DNA of 64,000 bases, from NCBI GenBank assembly GCA_965215295.1, contig OZ244045.1, forward strand, positions 1,612,001-1,676,000. Reading direction: 5' to 3'. The translations under genes were made by a program, and so were the position numbers. Source of the stretch: HK1 sp965215295 (GTDB lineage: Bacteria; Pseudomonadota; Gammaproteobacteria; HK1). Under the pieces are notes generated by a model. The model searched no databases. It saw only the letters and a program-made list of their open reading frames with translations, and had not been told where the DNA came from. Numbering within the stretch: position 1 is the first letter of the stretch; every line of letters begins with the position of its first letter. Of this stretch, positions 54,176 through 62,726 are shown one piece after another.

Positions 54176-54751
54176 ATGAACACGCAACGACCACAATTCG
54201 ACTCGCATCGCTTCGTCAAGCGGCTGACGATGGCCGGGCTTTCCGAAGAGGTAGCCGAGATCTTGGCTGACGAACACACCAGACCGACCGTTCCTGGCGA
54301 CGTCGCCACCAAGGCCGATCTCGACGCCGTCAAGGCCGAGATGGCGACGAAGAAGGATCTCGACGCCGTCAAGGCCGTGATGGCGACGAAGAAAGATCTC
54401 GACGCCGTCAAGGCCGTGATGGCGACGAAGGAAGATCTCGACGCCGTCATCAAGACCGTGATGGCGACGAAGAAGGATCTCGACGCCGTCAAGGCCGTGA
54501 TGGCGACGAAGGAAGATCTCGACGCCGTCATCAAGACCGTGATGGCGACGAAGAAGGATCTCGACGCCGTCAAGGCCGTGATGGTGACGAAGGAAGATCT
54601 CGCCGCCAGTGAGGCGCGGATGGAGCAGCTCCTGCGGAACGCGATCCTCGAAGCCAAGATCAGCCTCATCAAATGGATGATCGCCACGACGATCGCAACG
54701 ATGGCGGTGTTCTCCGGGGTCGTGATCGGGGCCATGACCGCCACGCAGTAG
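54176..54751 (+). CDS. DUF1640-like coiled-coil protein with repeats
   Basis: This 191-residue protein has a short N-terminal region (RFVKRLTMAGLSEEVAEILADEH), then eight 13-14 residue repeats (ATKKDLDAVKAVM / ATKEDLDAVIKTVM) that form a coiled coil, and ends in a membrane helix (WMIATTIATMAVFSGVVIGAM). DUF1640 proteins, relatives of mitochondrial MCUR1/CCDC90, have this layout. Function in bacteria is unknown. The repeat DNA is nearly identical between units, so copy number may vary. The N-terminal LTMAGLSEEVAEILADE matches the DUF1640 start. Confidence 0.82.
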   Translation: MNTQRPQFDSHRFVKRLTMAGLSEEVAEILADEHTRPTVPGDVATKADLDAVKAEMATKKDLDAVKAVMATKKDLDAVKAVMATKEDLDAVIKTVMATKKDLDAVKAVMATKEDLDAVIKTVMATKKDLDAVKAVMVTKEDLAASEARMEQLLRNAILEAKISLIKWMIATTIATMAVFSGVVIGAMTATQ

Positions 54752-54773
54752 CGGGCAGGGCGCGGCCGAACCC

Positions 54774-56822
54774 CTACATCACGCGGCAGAGCCGGAACGC
54801 GTCGAGCACCGCGGCGTGGATGTTGCGGCTGGAGACCGCGTCGCCGATGCGGAAGAGCCGGAATCCGCCGCCGTCCGGTTCCGGCTGCGGCCGGCCCCGG
54901 AGCAAGGCGTCCTGATCGAGGGTGCCGCAGTTCGAGGAACGATCGCGCAACCCGCGAAAGAGCTCGTCGGCCGGACGCGTCCCGTGTTCGACCACGATCC
55001 GATCCGCCTCGCGGGTCTCCACTGCCTCCGTCAGCTCGTTGCGGAACGTCGCGCACAGCCGGTTGCCCTCGCGCTCGATGCGCACGAGGCGCCGGTCGAG
55101 CTTCGGCTCGATGCCGATCTCGAAGGTCCGCCGCCGCCAGATCACCTGCTCGGAGTAGGCCATCTCCATCGCGAGGTGGCCGTCGAGGCCGAAGAACGCG
55201 ACCTCGGACCCAGCCAGGCGGAGCTTCTCCGCCGCGGTCAGCGCGGCATGACGCCCGGTGCCGTCGTAGACGATCACGTCCCCGCTCGGCCTCGCCGCGC
55301 CGGTGAGGACGTCCCAGACGCTCGTGCAGTGCTCCGCACCGTCGATCCAGTCGATGTCCGGGACGCCGCCGGTCGCGACGATCACGACGTCGGCGTCCTC
55401 CCCGCCGACCGCTTCGGGCTCGACGTAGCGATTGAGACGGACATCCACCCCGAGGCGTTCGAGCTCCTCTCGACGCCAGTCGACCAGCCCCACGAGATCC
55501 CGGCGCCAGCTCGCCTGCATGGCGAGGAGCACCTGGCCCCCGAGCCGTCCCGACGCCTCGAACAGCCGCACCTCATGACCACGCTCCGCGCACACCCGCG
55601 CCGCCTCGAGCCCGGCCGGTCCGCCGCCCGCCACCAGTATCCGCCGCCTCGACGCAGCCGGCTCGACTGCGTGGGGCAGCTCGCGCTCGTGGCCGGTCGA
55701 GGGGTTGTGCAGGCAGGCCGGACGCAGCTCGCTCATGCAATGCGTCGCGCCCACGCAGGGACGCACCCGGGCCTCGTCGCCGCACGCAAGCTTTGCGACC
55801 AGCGCCGGGTCCGCGATGTGGGCGCGGGTCATCGCGACCATGTCGAGCAACCCCTCGCGGATCGCGTGACGCGCGGTCGCGAGTTCGGTGATGCGCGTGG
55901 CGTGAAAGACCGGCAGGCCCACCGCCTGCTTGAAGGCGCCGGCCCGGGCGAGAAACGGCGCGAGGGGCGAGGCCATGCCCGGCATGCAGTCCACCGCGAG
56001 CTTGATCTGGGTGTCCATTCGCCCGTAGATGGCGTTGAAGAAGTCGATGGTCCCCGATGCCTCGAAGATCCCGGCGATCTCCAGGCACTCCTCGAAATCG
56101 AGACGGTCCTCGCCGGCCTCGTCGACCGTGAGCCTGAGACCGACCACGAAGTCGTCGCCGACCGCCTCGCGGATCGCCTCGTGCACCATCAGCCCGAAGC
56201 GGCACCGGTTCTCGACCGAGCCGCCGAACCGGTCGGTGCGGCGATTCGTGGCCGGCGAGAGAAACTGGCCGATGAGATGGGCGCCGGCGAGGGTTTCGAC
56301 TCCGTCGAGCCCGCCTTCCCGGCACCGCGCCGCGGCCCGGGCGTAGTCGCCCACCACCCGTGCGATGTCGTGCTCGTCCATCTCCCGCGCGAACGCCCGA
56401 TGCAGCGTCTCGCGCAACGGGGACGGCCCGACGGGAGCGAGCCGCGCTCCCGCGTAGGGCTCGCCGCGCCCGCCGACATGGCTGATCTGGCACATCAGGG
56501 ACGCCCCGTGGGCATGGATCCGCTTCGAGAATTGCTCGAAGTGCCCGACGATGCGCTCGTCGTGCAGGTTGATCTGCGGGAAGTTCCACTGGGAGTCGGG
56601 CGAGACGTTGGACGATCCGCCGAACATCGTGAGCGCGATCCCGCCCTTCGCCTTCGCCTCGTGATATCGCTGGTAGCGCTCCGCGGGCATCCCTCCCTCG
56701 GCGAGCCCGCACGCATGGCTGGTGCTCATGATGCGGTTGCGGAAGGTGAGATGCTTCAGCCTGAACGGCTGAAGCAGGGGATCGCCGGCGGGCGCTCTCG
56801 GGGCGGTCGCGGTACGAGGCAC
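54774..56822 (-). CDS. Flavin/FeS demethylase of the DgcA/NADH:flavin oxidoreductase class
   Basis: This two-part protein resembles trimethylamine dehydrogenase and the dimethylglycine/stachydrine demethylases. An FMN TIM barrel (residues 1-370) with QISHVGGRG, RTDRFGGSVENR and GLLDMVAMTRAHIADP is followed by a Cys cluster RPCVGATHCMSELRPACLHNP, where the second cysteine is replaced, as in the CVGA-xYC group. Then comes an NAD(P)/FAD-binding half starting ILVAGGGPAGLEAARVCAERGHEV. It would remove a methyl group as formaldehyde. A GTG at 56822 has a ccggag site; a longer ATG start (56894) contains a duplicated 15-bp sequence. Confidence 0.85.
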   Translation of the reverse strand: MPRTATAPRAPAGDPLLQPFRLKHLTFRNRIMSTSHACGLAEGGMPAERYQRYHEAKAKGGIALTMFGGSSNVSPDSQWNFPQINLHDERIVGHFEQFSKRIHAHGASLMCQISHVGGRGEPYAGARLAPVGPSPLRETLHRAFAREMDEHDIARVVGDYARAAARCREGGLDGVETLAGAHLIGQFLSPATNRRTDRFGGSVENRCRFGLMVHEAIREAVGDDFVVGLRLTVDEAGEDRLDFEECLEIAGIFEASGTIDFFNAIYGRMDTQIKLAVDCMPGMASPLAPFLARAGAFKQAVGLPVFHATRITELATARHAIREGLLDMVAMTRAHIADPALVAKLACGDEARVRPCVGATHCMSELRPACLHNPSTGHERELPHAVEPAASRRRILVAGGGPAGLEAARVCAERGHEVRLFEASGRLGGQVLLAMQASWRRDLVGLVDWRREELERLGVDVRLNRYVEPEAVGGEDADVVIVATGGVPDIDWIDGAEHCTSVWDVLTGAARPSGDVIVYDGTGRHAALTAAEKLRLAGSEVAFFGLDGHLAMEMAYSEQVIWRRRTFEIGIEPKLDRRLVRIEREGNRLCATFRNELTEAVETREADRIVVEHGTRPADELFRGLRDRSSNCGTLDQDALLRGRPQPEPDGGGFRLFRIGDAVSSRNIHAAVLDAFRLCRVM

Positions 56823-57092
56823 GTCGACGTTCTCCGGTAAGGGGCGCGGGTCGTCGCGCCCCCGGTGGCCGTGAAGCATGTGGCCGTGAAGCATACGGCG
56901 TCCGGCCGGCGACTGTCAGCGGACGGGCGGCGCCGACCGGGGGCGATGGTGCGCCCTGTCCGCCCTCTCTCTGTCGTGCGTGAGCGACACCGGCAACACG
57001 CGACACCGACCGGGGGCGATGGTCCGTCCCGTCCGGGGAATGCTGCTAAAGTCGCGCCCCCCGGTGAGCCGGTCAACGAAACGGAGCCCGGC

Positions 57093-57797
57093 ATGTCGTC
57101 CGAACGAGTCGCCATCGTCACCGCCGCCGGACGCGGCATGGGCGCGGCCATCGCCCGCGAGCTGGCCGCGGAGGGCTACGCGCTCGCCCTCCTCTCCTCC
57201 TCGGGTGCGGCGGAGAAGCTCGCGGAGGAGCTCGGCGGGGTCGGAGTGACCGGCTCGGTGACCGAACCCGCGGCGCTGGAGCTGCTGGTGGACGCGACGA
57301 TGGACCGGCACGGGCGCATCGACGCGGTGGTGAACAACACCGGCCACGTCCCCAAGGGCGATCTGCTCGACCACGACGACGACGCTTGGCACGCATCGCT
57401 CGACATGGCGCTGCTCAACGTGGTGCGCATGGCGCGGCTGGTGACCCCGGTGATGCGCGCGCAGGGCGGGGGCGCGATCGTCAACGTCTCGACGTTCTCG
57501 GCGTTCGAACCCTCGCTCGACTATCCGGTGTCGAGCACGCTGCGCGCCGGACTCGGGAGCTTCACCAAGCTCTATGCCGATCGCTACGCCGCCGACAACA
57601 TCCGCATGAACAGCATCCTGCCCGGCTTCATCGACAGCCTGCCGCACGGCGGCGACAAGTCCGCGAAGGTGCCCATGCGCCGCATCGGCACGATGGCGGA
57701 GATCGCGAAGACCGCGGCGTTTCTCCTCGGCGACGGTGCGGGCTACATCACGGGCCAGAACCTCCGGGTCGACGGCGGCCTCACGCGAGGCGTGTGA
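57093..57797 (+). CDS. Short-chain dehydrogenase/reductase, atypical active site
   Basis: This SDR has 234 residues with a normal NAD(P) site (VTAAGRGMGAAIARELAAEG) and NNTG structural motif. The catalytic region reads NVSTFSAFEPSLDYPVSSTLRAGLGSFTKLYADRYA. The usual Tyr-x3-Lys becomes Tyr-x3-Ser, so the general-base lysine is missing. A subgroup with this YP-SS pattern exists and probably works differently. The gene may belong with the demethylase (divergent) or the HD protein (downstream). Good ATG at 57093. Confidence 0.87.
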   Translation: MSSERVAIVTAAGRGMGAAIARELAAEGYALALLSSSGAAEKLAEELGGVGVTGSVTEPAALELLVDATMDRHGRIDAVVNNTGHVPKGDLLDHDDDAWHASLDMALLNVVRMARLVTPVMRAQGGGAIVNVSTFSAFEPSLDYPVSSTLRAGLGSFTKLYADRYAADNIRMNSILPGFIDSLPHGGDKSAKVPMRRIGTMAEIAKTAAFLLGDGAGYITGQNLRVDGGLTRGV

Positions 57798-57975
57798 GCG
57801 CCGGGACGGCTGCGCACCGGACTGCGTGTGCGGCGATCGTTGTCCGGGTCCCGCTCGTGGAGTAGCGTTCGGACGGGGAGCGGGACCGCCCCCGCCGGCC
57901 GCGAGGCGTTCTCGTCGCCGGCCCGGGTCCGGTGTCCCGAAACCGAAACCGGTTCCAGCCGCGAGGGCATCGACG

Positions 57976-58578
57976 ATGGCCGCAGTCGAGGATCAGCGAA
58001 AGGTGGGCTACATACGGATGGACGAAGGGACGGTGGAGGACTACGCGCTCGCCGCGGAGCTCGCGAGACCGTTCATGGCCGCGACGCCCGAGCGGCTCCT
58101 GGCGTTCATGGACACGCTGCGTCACACGTTCCCGGGCGGGCAGATCGACCGTTACGCACACTGCCTGCAAACCGCGACCCGGGCCGAGGACGCGGGCGAG
58201 TGCGAGGAGATCGTCGTCGCGGGCCTGCTGCACGACATCGGCGACTCGCTGGCGCCGCACAACCACGCGGATGTCGGCGCGGGCATCCTGCGCCCGTACG
58301 TGTCGCGCCACACCTGGTGGATGCTCAAGCACCACGAAATTTTTCAGGGGTACTACTTCTGGGACAAGATCGGCAAGAACCGGGACGAGCGTGAACGCTA
58401 CCGGGACCATCCGGCGTACGAGATGACGGTGCGCTTTACCGGCGACTACGACCAGATGGCGTTCGATCCCTCCTACGAGACCCGCCCCATCGAGTATTTC
58501 GAGCCCATGGTCAGGCGCATCTTCGCCCGCGAGCCTTGGGGCGCACAGACCAGGGAGGACCAGCCGGTCGAGGACTGA
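57976..58578 (+). CDS. HD-domain protein, PhnZ-like oxygenase family
   Basis: This 200-residue HD-fold protein carries ligands H, HD, H, H in DRYAHCLQTATRAEDAG, GLLHDIGDSLAPHNHADVGA and WMLKHHEIFQGYYF. It resembles the diiron HD oxygenases (PhnZ and inositol oxygenase-like enzymes) more than phosphohydrolases, given the QTATRAEDAG and HHEIFQGYYF segments. In PhnZ this fold cleaves a C-P bond of 2-amino-1-hydroxyethylphosphonate; no phosphonate genes are here. The last 27 codons are duplicated in a 108-bp repeat after the stop. Confidence 0.82.
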   Translation: MAAVEDQRKVGYIRMDEGTVEDYALAAELARPFMAATPERLLAFMDTLRHTFPGGQIDRYAHCLQTATRAEDAGECEEIVVAGLLHDIGDSLAPHNHADVGAGILRPYVSRHTWWMLKHHEIFQGYYFWDKIGKNRDERERYRDHPAYEMTVRFTGDYDQMAFDPSYETRPIEYFEPMVRRIFAREPWGAQTREDQPVED

Positions 58579-58741
58579 GCGTTCGCCGGCCGCGAGTCCG
58601 GGGGTTTCGAGCCCATGGTCAAGCGCATCTTCGCCCGCGATCCCTGGGGCGCACAGACCAGGGAGGACCAGCCGGTCGAGGACTGAGCGTTCGCCGGCCG
58701 CGAGTCCGGGGGCTTCGAGCCCATGGTCAGGCGCATCTTCG
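58498..58741. repeat. 108-bp tandem repeat of the HD gene 3' end, 2.3 copies
   Basis: ttcgagcccatggtc-ggcgc starts units at 58498, 58606 and 58714. The first unit holds the gene's last codons and TGA, plus gcgttcgccggccgcgag downstream; the second is a near-perfect copy. The third is cut after about 28 bp and joins the frmA promoter region. The unit equals 36 codons. Confidence 0.95.
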
Positions 58742-58795
58742 AGTGTGATAGCTTTCCGGCCCGTCGATCACCGCAACCCGAAGGAGAACCGCACT

Positions 58796-59905
<1,110 letters not shown>

Positions 59906-59909
59906 GGCG

Positions 59910-60746
59910 ATGGAGACGCTCTCGGAGCAGCGCTGTCACGGCGGCGTACAGGGGTTCTACCGGCACGACTCGCGCGAGACCGGCACGCCGATGCGGTTCG
60001 CGGTCTACCTGCCGCCGGCCGCGCGGCGCGGCTCGGTGCCGGTGCTCTACTTCCTCGCGGGCCTGACCTGCACGGAGGAGACCGCGACCATCAAGGCGGG
60101 CGCCCAGGCGCACGCGAGCCGGCTCGGGCTCGCGCTGGTGATGCCGGACACCAGCCCCCGCGGCGCATCCATCGCGGGAGAGGACGACGACTGGGACTTC
60201 GGGACCGGGGCCGGCTTCTATCTGGATGCCGCGCAGGCGCCTTGGTCCGCCCACTACCGGATGCACGCGTGGGTCACCGGCGAGCTGCGCGCCCTGGTCG
60301 CTTCACGGTTCCCGGTCAGGGACGATGCCACGGGCGTGTTCGGCCACTCGATGGGCGGGCACGGGGCGTTGACCATCGCGCTCGGGGACCCCGGCGCCTA
60401 CCGGACGGTGTCCGCCTTCGCTCCGATCTGCGCGCCCATGCAGTGCCCGTGGGGCGAGAAGGCGTTCAGCGGCTACCTCGGCGGCGATCGGGCCGCCTGG
60501 GCCGAGCACGACGCCACCGCCCTGATCCGGTCCGGAGCGAGATGTGCGCCCATCCTCGTCGACCAGGGCGAGGCCGACCCGTTCCTGGAGGCCCAGCTCC
60601 ACCCCCATCTCCTGGAGGAAGCCTGCGCGGAGACCGGCCAGCCGCTGGAGCTTCGCCGTCACCCGGGCTACGACCACAGCTACTACTTCATCCAGACGTT
60701 CATCGCCGACCATCTGGCGCATCATGCGCGCGGGCTGGCCGGTTGA
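59910..60746 (+). CDS. frmB: S-formylglutathione hydrolase
   Basis: This esterase-D-type serine hydrolase of 278 residues releases formate and glutathione from S-formylglutathione. The nucleophile is in FGHSMGGHGALTIAL, the aspartate in VDQGEADPFLE, and the histidine in HPGYDHSYYFIQTFIADH. LTCTEET near residue 53 and WGEKAFSGYLG are typical. It follows frmA almost directly and completes the glutathione-dependent formaldehyde oxidation pathway. Confidence 0.96.
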   Translation: METLSEQRCHGGVQGFYRHDSRETGTPMRFAVYLPPAARRGSVPVLYFLAGLTCTEETATIKAGAQAHASRLGLALVMPDTSPRGASIAGEDDDWDFGTGAGFYLDAAQAPWSAHYRMHAWVTGELRALVASRFPVRDDATGVFGHSMGGHGALTIALGDPGAYRTVSAFAPICAPMQCPWGEKAFSGYLGGDRAAWAEHDATALIRSGARCAPILVDQGEADPFLEAQLHPHLLEEACAETGQPLELRRHPGYDHSYYFIQTFIADHLAHHARGLAG

Positions 60747-60906
60747 TCCGACTCGCGGCGACACCTGCCTCAACGCCCGCCTCACCCGGGCGCCACACGA
60801 TGCGGACTTCGCGCTCGACTGCGTGAAGCGCAACGCCACCACCCCGGAGCTGCGCGAGGCCGTGTGCCGGGCGCTTCTGTTCAAGACCGATGTCCTCGAA
60901 GCCTGA
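60724..60906 (+). other. Short unassigned frame downstream of frmB
   Basis: A frame overlapping the frmB stop reads MRAGWPVDPTRG... and ends KRNATTPELREAVCRALLFKTDVLEA. Its composition is protein-like, but no family is recognised. The rest of the gap to 61054 contains nothing I can support. Confidence 0.25.
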
Positions 60907-61054
60907 CTCGAACGCAGGGGGAACTTCCTCAAGGAGCCTGGAGCCCCGGGGTGCGGTCGGGCAGGATGACTTCATGCTCGTTTGGGGGAGGCTTCGTCGG
61001 CGCCGGCCGGGGTTGCGCCCGGCGTGCGCCCATGGATTCCCGGAGGGCAGAAGA

Positions 61055-62467
61055 CTACGGGCCATCGGCAGGCTCCAGCAGGAACAGTTCCCGCAAGCCG
61101 CCTTTCAGCTTCAGTCGGTCGCGTATGGAGAAATGCCTGCGGACTTCCGATTCGAAGTGCTCGGCGGTGTAATCCGCATACTCCTCTTGCTTGTTCTCCA
61201 GAAGCGTTTGGAACATCTCGTCGTCCCGCTCGACAAACTCCAGGATGCACGTCGCGTCCAGGCTCCGCAGCCAGCCGATGAACAGCGGCAGCGGGATGTT
61301 CGCCGCAACGCGCATGTGGTGGATCAGAGCAAGGGCGAGCACCAAGTCGGGACTTCGCCGCGCATCGAACGCCGGGCGCTCGCGGCCCGCCCAGCCCTGT
61401 CCCGGCGAGAGGTTCGCAAGATCCATCACCAGGGGGATGACATTCCGCGGCCCGCTCTGCCGCACCTCGCGGTAGAGCAAATCGACGGCGTCCTGATCCC
61501 CGTCCACGGCAACGACCATTCCCGAATGCTCGGCGGCGATGCGCGCGAACGTGCCGGTATTCGCACCCAGATCCCAGGTCAGGCCGGGACGACACGCCGC
61601 GGCGTGCCGTCGCACGAATTCCTTCTTCTGCTCGAAGTCGGCCGCATCGTAGGAATGACTTCCGGCGTACTGCGACCAGTCCGAACTCGCCGGCCGATGG
61701 GACAGCCCGCCGATGAGCCGCTCGAGGCTGTCCAGCAACGCGAACAGCACTGTCTTCGGTTGTCGTCGACGCGAGCGCACCGGCCGGCGAACGCGGCGCT
61801 CGGCCTTGGCGGGAAACCAGATGTGGGACAGGACGCCGCGCTTGAAACGCCGCAATCCGTAGAAGTACCGGCTTGCTTCCTCTGGCGGGATGCCCTCGAG
61901 GCGCGAACGCAACAGCGGCTGAAACGGGATGCCCAGATGCGCCGCCAGCAACAACGGCGTCAGGAAGGTCGCGCAGAACTGACGATACCCCCGCCAGTAT
62001 TCACCATCCTCCCAGGGAACGAACGACGGCACGTCGATGAACACCGGCCGCACGCCCATCCACTGCACATTGAACGGCGTCGCGTCCTTGAGCAGCCACC
62101 CGTGCGTGGTGGCCGTCTGAAGCACGTGCAATTGCAGCATCGCCGCGTCCTTGAGCATCGAGAACGGCCACTCGTAGGGCCAAGTCACGAAATCCACGGA
62201 TTCGTGCTCCGCCGCGGCGCTCCAGCCCTCTTGCATGACATACCGGGCGTCGGGGGATTCCGGGTCGAGGAGCCTGGTCGTCACGACCTCGCCGCTGGCG
62301 GTCAGCTCCCTGAAAAAGGGCTCGGCGAGCAGCTTCTCCATAGTCCTGGCGGCGGATTGACTCAGCCCGCGAACGATGCGCTCTTCTCCGGTGTCCCGGA
62401 CCACCCGGTACACGCGTCCGCCCGGGTCCTTGAACGATCCGCCGTCAACCTTGGGCTTCTCTGTCAT
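61055..62467 (-). CDS. Class I SAM-dependent methyltransferase
   Basis: This 470-residue protein is made of a novel N-terminal half (YVMQEGWSAAAEHESVDFVTWPYEWPFSMLKDAAMLQLHVL...) and a C-terminal SAM domain with LTWDLGANTGTFARIAAE (motif I), VVAVDGDQDAVDLLYREV and DLVLALALIHHMRVAANIPL. The N-terminal half resembles proteins in polysaccharide and nodulation-type loci, where such methyltransferases act on sugars. It overlaps the small membrane protein gene by 23 bp and is part of a run that includes the sulfatase-fold gene. Confidence 0.82.
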   Translation of the reverse strand: MTEKPKVDGGSFKDPGGRVYRVVRDTGEERIVRGLSQSAARTMEKLLAEPFFRELTASGEVVTTRLLDPESPDARYVMQEGWSAAAEHESVDFVTWPYEWPFSMLKDAAMLQLHVLQTATTHGWLLKDATPFNVQWMGVRPVFIDVPSFVPWEDGEYWRGYRQFCATFLTPLLLAAHLGIPFQPLLRSRLEGIPPEEASRYFYGLRRFKRGVLSHIWFPAKAERRVRRPVRSRRRQPKTVLFALLDSLERLIGGLSHRPASSDWSQYAGSHSYDAADFEQKKEFVRRHAAACRPGLTWDLGANTGTFARIAAEHSGMVVAVDGDQDAVDLLYREVRQSGPRNVIPLVMDLANLSPGQGWAGRERPAFDARRSPDLVLALALIHHMRVAANIPLPLFIGWLRSLDATCILEFVERDDEMFQTLLENKQEEYADYTAEHFESEVRRHFSIRDRLKLKGGLRELFLLEPADGP

Positions 62468-62726
62468 CCGTCCGCCCGTCCGTGACATCCGGATCGCCGC
62501 CGTCCTCCGCCTTCCTGTGGCCACCGAAAACGCGGCGTTTCAAACGGCCGAGATATCCCCGGACGACATAGCCCCCCGCCGCCAGAAAGCCCAGCACGGT
62601 GGTGACGACGAAACCAGCGGTGCCGGGATCGACGTAGGCATGAGCCACTGTCGGCACGGTACCGAATGCAATGGCGACAAGGGCGACGATCGGCAGATCG
62701 TGCCGCGGTTGCGGTGGTCTACTCAT
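62445..62726 (-). CDS. Small membrane protein
   Basis: This 93-residue protein has two hydrophobic segments (IVALVAIAFGTVPTVAHA and AGFVVTTVLGFLAAGGYVVRGYL) and a basic, charged C-terminal tail. The fragment YVDPGTAGFV is common to small membrane proteins found beside surface-polysaccharide or sulfatase genes. It overlaps both neighbours, 8 bp with the sulfatase-fold gene and 23 bp with the methyltransferase, indicating a coupled operon. Confidence 0.75.
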   Translation of the reverse strand: MSRPPQPRHDLPIVALVAIAFGTVPTVAHAYVDPGTAGFVVTTVLGFLAAGGYVVRGYLGRLKRRVFGGHRKAEDGGDPDVTDGRTDDREAQG

